From JAMBLL01 sp964460075 (GTDB lineage Bacteria; Actinomycetota; Acidimicrobiia; Spongiisociales; UBA5794), in assembly GCA_964460075.1 (NCBI GenBank), contig CAYWPC010000020.1:1-40120 (forward strand): a stretch of DNA of 40,120 nucleotides, given 5' to 3'. The notes beneath the pieces are model-generated. The model was given only the letters and a program-made list of their open reading frames with translations, searched no databases and had not been told where the DNA came from. Below, in pieces: positions 39,808 through 40,120 of this stretch. Every line of letters starts with the position of its first letter. Within the stretch, counting starts at the first letter, position 1. A program made the translations under genes and the position numbers.

Positions 39808-40120
39808 GTGGAGGGCCTATTCCTCGGTGGTTCCCTGCTCGCCGCGTTCCTCGCAGGGTCGATCGCGCTGTTTGCACCGTGCTGCGTCACCGTGCTCTTT
39901 CCCGCCTATCTCGCGGCAGCGGTCCGAAACAGCAGGTGGCGGCTGATCCCTTTGACCTTGATATTCGCCGCGGGGATCGCGGTTGTACTCGTCCCTGTGA
40001 CCCTCGGACTCGGGTTCCTCACTCGTGGCCTTCTCAAGTATCAAGGCGCGATCTACATCTCAGGTGGATTGCTCATGTTGGTCCTTGCAGGACTTGCACT
40101 CTCCGGTCGGGGCTGGACCC
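39808..40120 (+). CDS. CcdA/DsbD-type transmembrane electron transporter, 3' end beyond the window
   Basis: The frame from GTG 39808 is open to the edge (104 codons). It encodes closely spaced transmembrane helices: about 6-38 with the conserved Pro-Cys (FAPCCVTVLFPAYLAAA, Cys25-Cys26), about 45-68 and about 78-98. CcdA proteins carry reducing power across the membrane for cytochrome c maturation or other thiol targets. A GGAAGG lies 8 nt before the GTG. A 12-codon ORF (39768-39806) fills the gap after the glutaredoxin gene, overlapping its stop as TGATG; it is probably only a coupling stretch. CcdA homologues also occur in mercury and copper loci, fitting the MerR context. Confidence 0.78.
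   Translation, partial: MEGLFLGGSLLAAFLAGSIALFAPCCVTVLFPAYLAAAVRNSRWRLIPLTLIFAAGIAVVLVPVTLGLGFLTRGLLKYQGAIYISGGLLMLVLAGLALSGRGWT

Overview
The window reads as chromosomal DNA of a moderately GC-rich actinobacterium. Supporting features are a SufC-SufS-SufU iron-sulfur set, an F420-type (LLM-class) oxidoreductase, acyl-CoA carboxylase architecture, frequent GTG starts, GTGA/ATGA stop-start overlaps and apparently leaderless short ORFs. The class Acidimicrobiia is my best guess, from overall gene character only. No rRNA, tRNA, CRISPR, IS element or prophage was seen. Genes are dense and nearly all intact; only the first (CAP-domain protein) and last (CcdA-like) are cut by the window edges.

Layout. 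1-4114 (minus): secreted CAP-domain protein, leucyl aminopeptidase, transketolase. 4288-7122 (plus): a 944-residue lipoprotein of unknown function. 7171-13335 (minus): a lipoyl-metabolism operon in the order lipoamide dehydrogenase, E2 acyltransferase, a fused LipB-LipA lipoate-synthesis protein, an M24 peptidase and a metallo-beta-lactamase-fold protein. 13425-14131 (plus): a 28-residue membrane peptide coupled to an alpha/beta hydrolase. 14128-15321 (minus): a small conserved protein, a lipoprotein and a one-helix membrane protein. 15411-18179 (plus): DsbB-like and CPHC thioredoxin-like proteins, a second metallo-beta-lactamase-fold hydrolase and an LLM oxidoreductase. 18234-21335 (plus): sufC-sufS-sufU and nicotinamidase. 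21465-28174 (minus): nicotinate phosphoribosyltransferase, fumarase, sirtuin, a two-domain metallophosphoesterase and a class II glutamine amidotransferase. 28262-30856 (plus): metY-metX behind a leader region. 30932-32752 (plus): a BCCP-carboxyltransferase fusion. 32774-34567 (minus): pseudouridine-phosphate glycosidase and a PfkB kinase. 34706-40120: a metal-responsive MerR locus with cyclopropane synthase, YHS protein, ABC exporter, glutaredoxin-like protein and CcdA.

The most striking element is the metYX leader (28262-28431). It has a near-consensus promoter, a nearly leaderless 22-codon ORF containing Met-Met-Cys-Met, a U-tailed terminator hairpin, and an upstream segment that pairs perfectly over 8 bp with the 5' arm of that terminator. 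This is the full logic of a ribosome-mediated methionine/cysteine attenuator. Second is a pair of almost identical MerR-type promoters (26 of 28 positions identical, 20-bp spacers), one driving cyclopropane fatty acid synthase and one driving the YHS/ABC operon, so the MerR protein between them probably links metal stress to membrane lipid modification. Third is the single-chain LipB-LipA protein inside an E2-E3 operon.

Functional links: sirtuin, nicotinamidase and nicotinate phosphoribosyltransferase form an NAD turnover and salvage group; the Dsb-like pair and the later glutaredoxin/CcdA pair serve extracytoplasmic thiol chemistry; metY and metX make homocysteine from homoserine.
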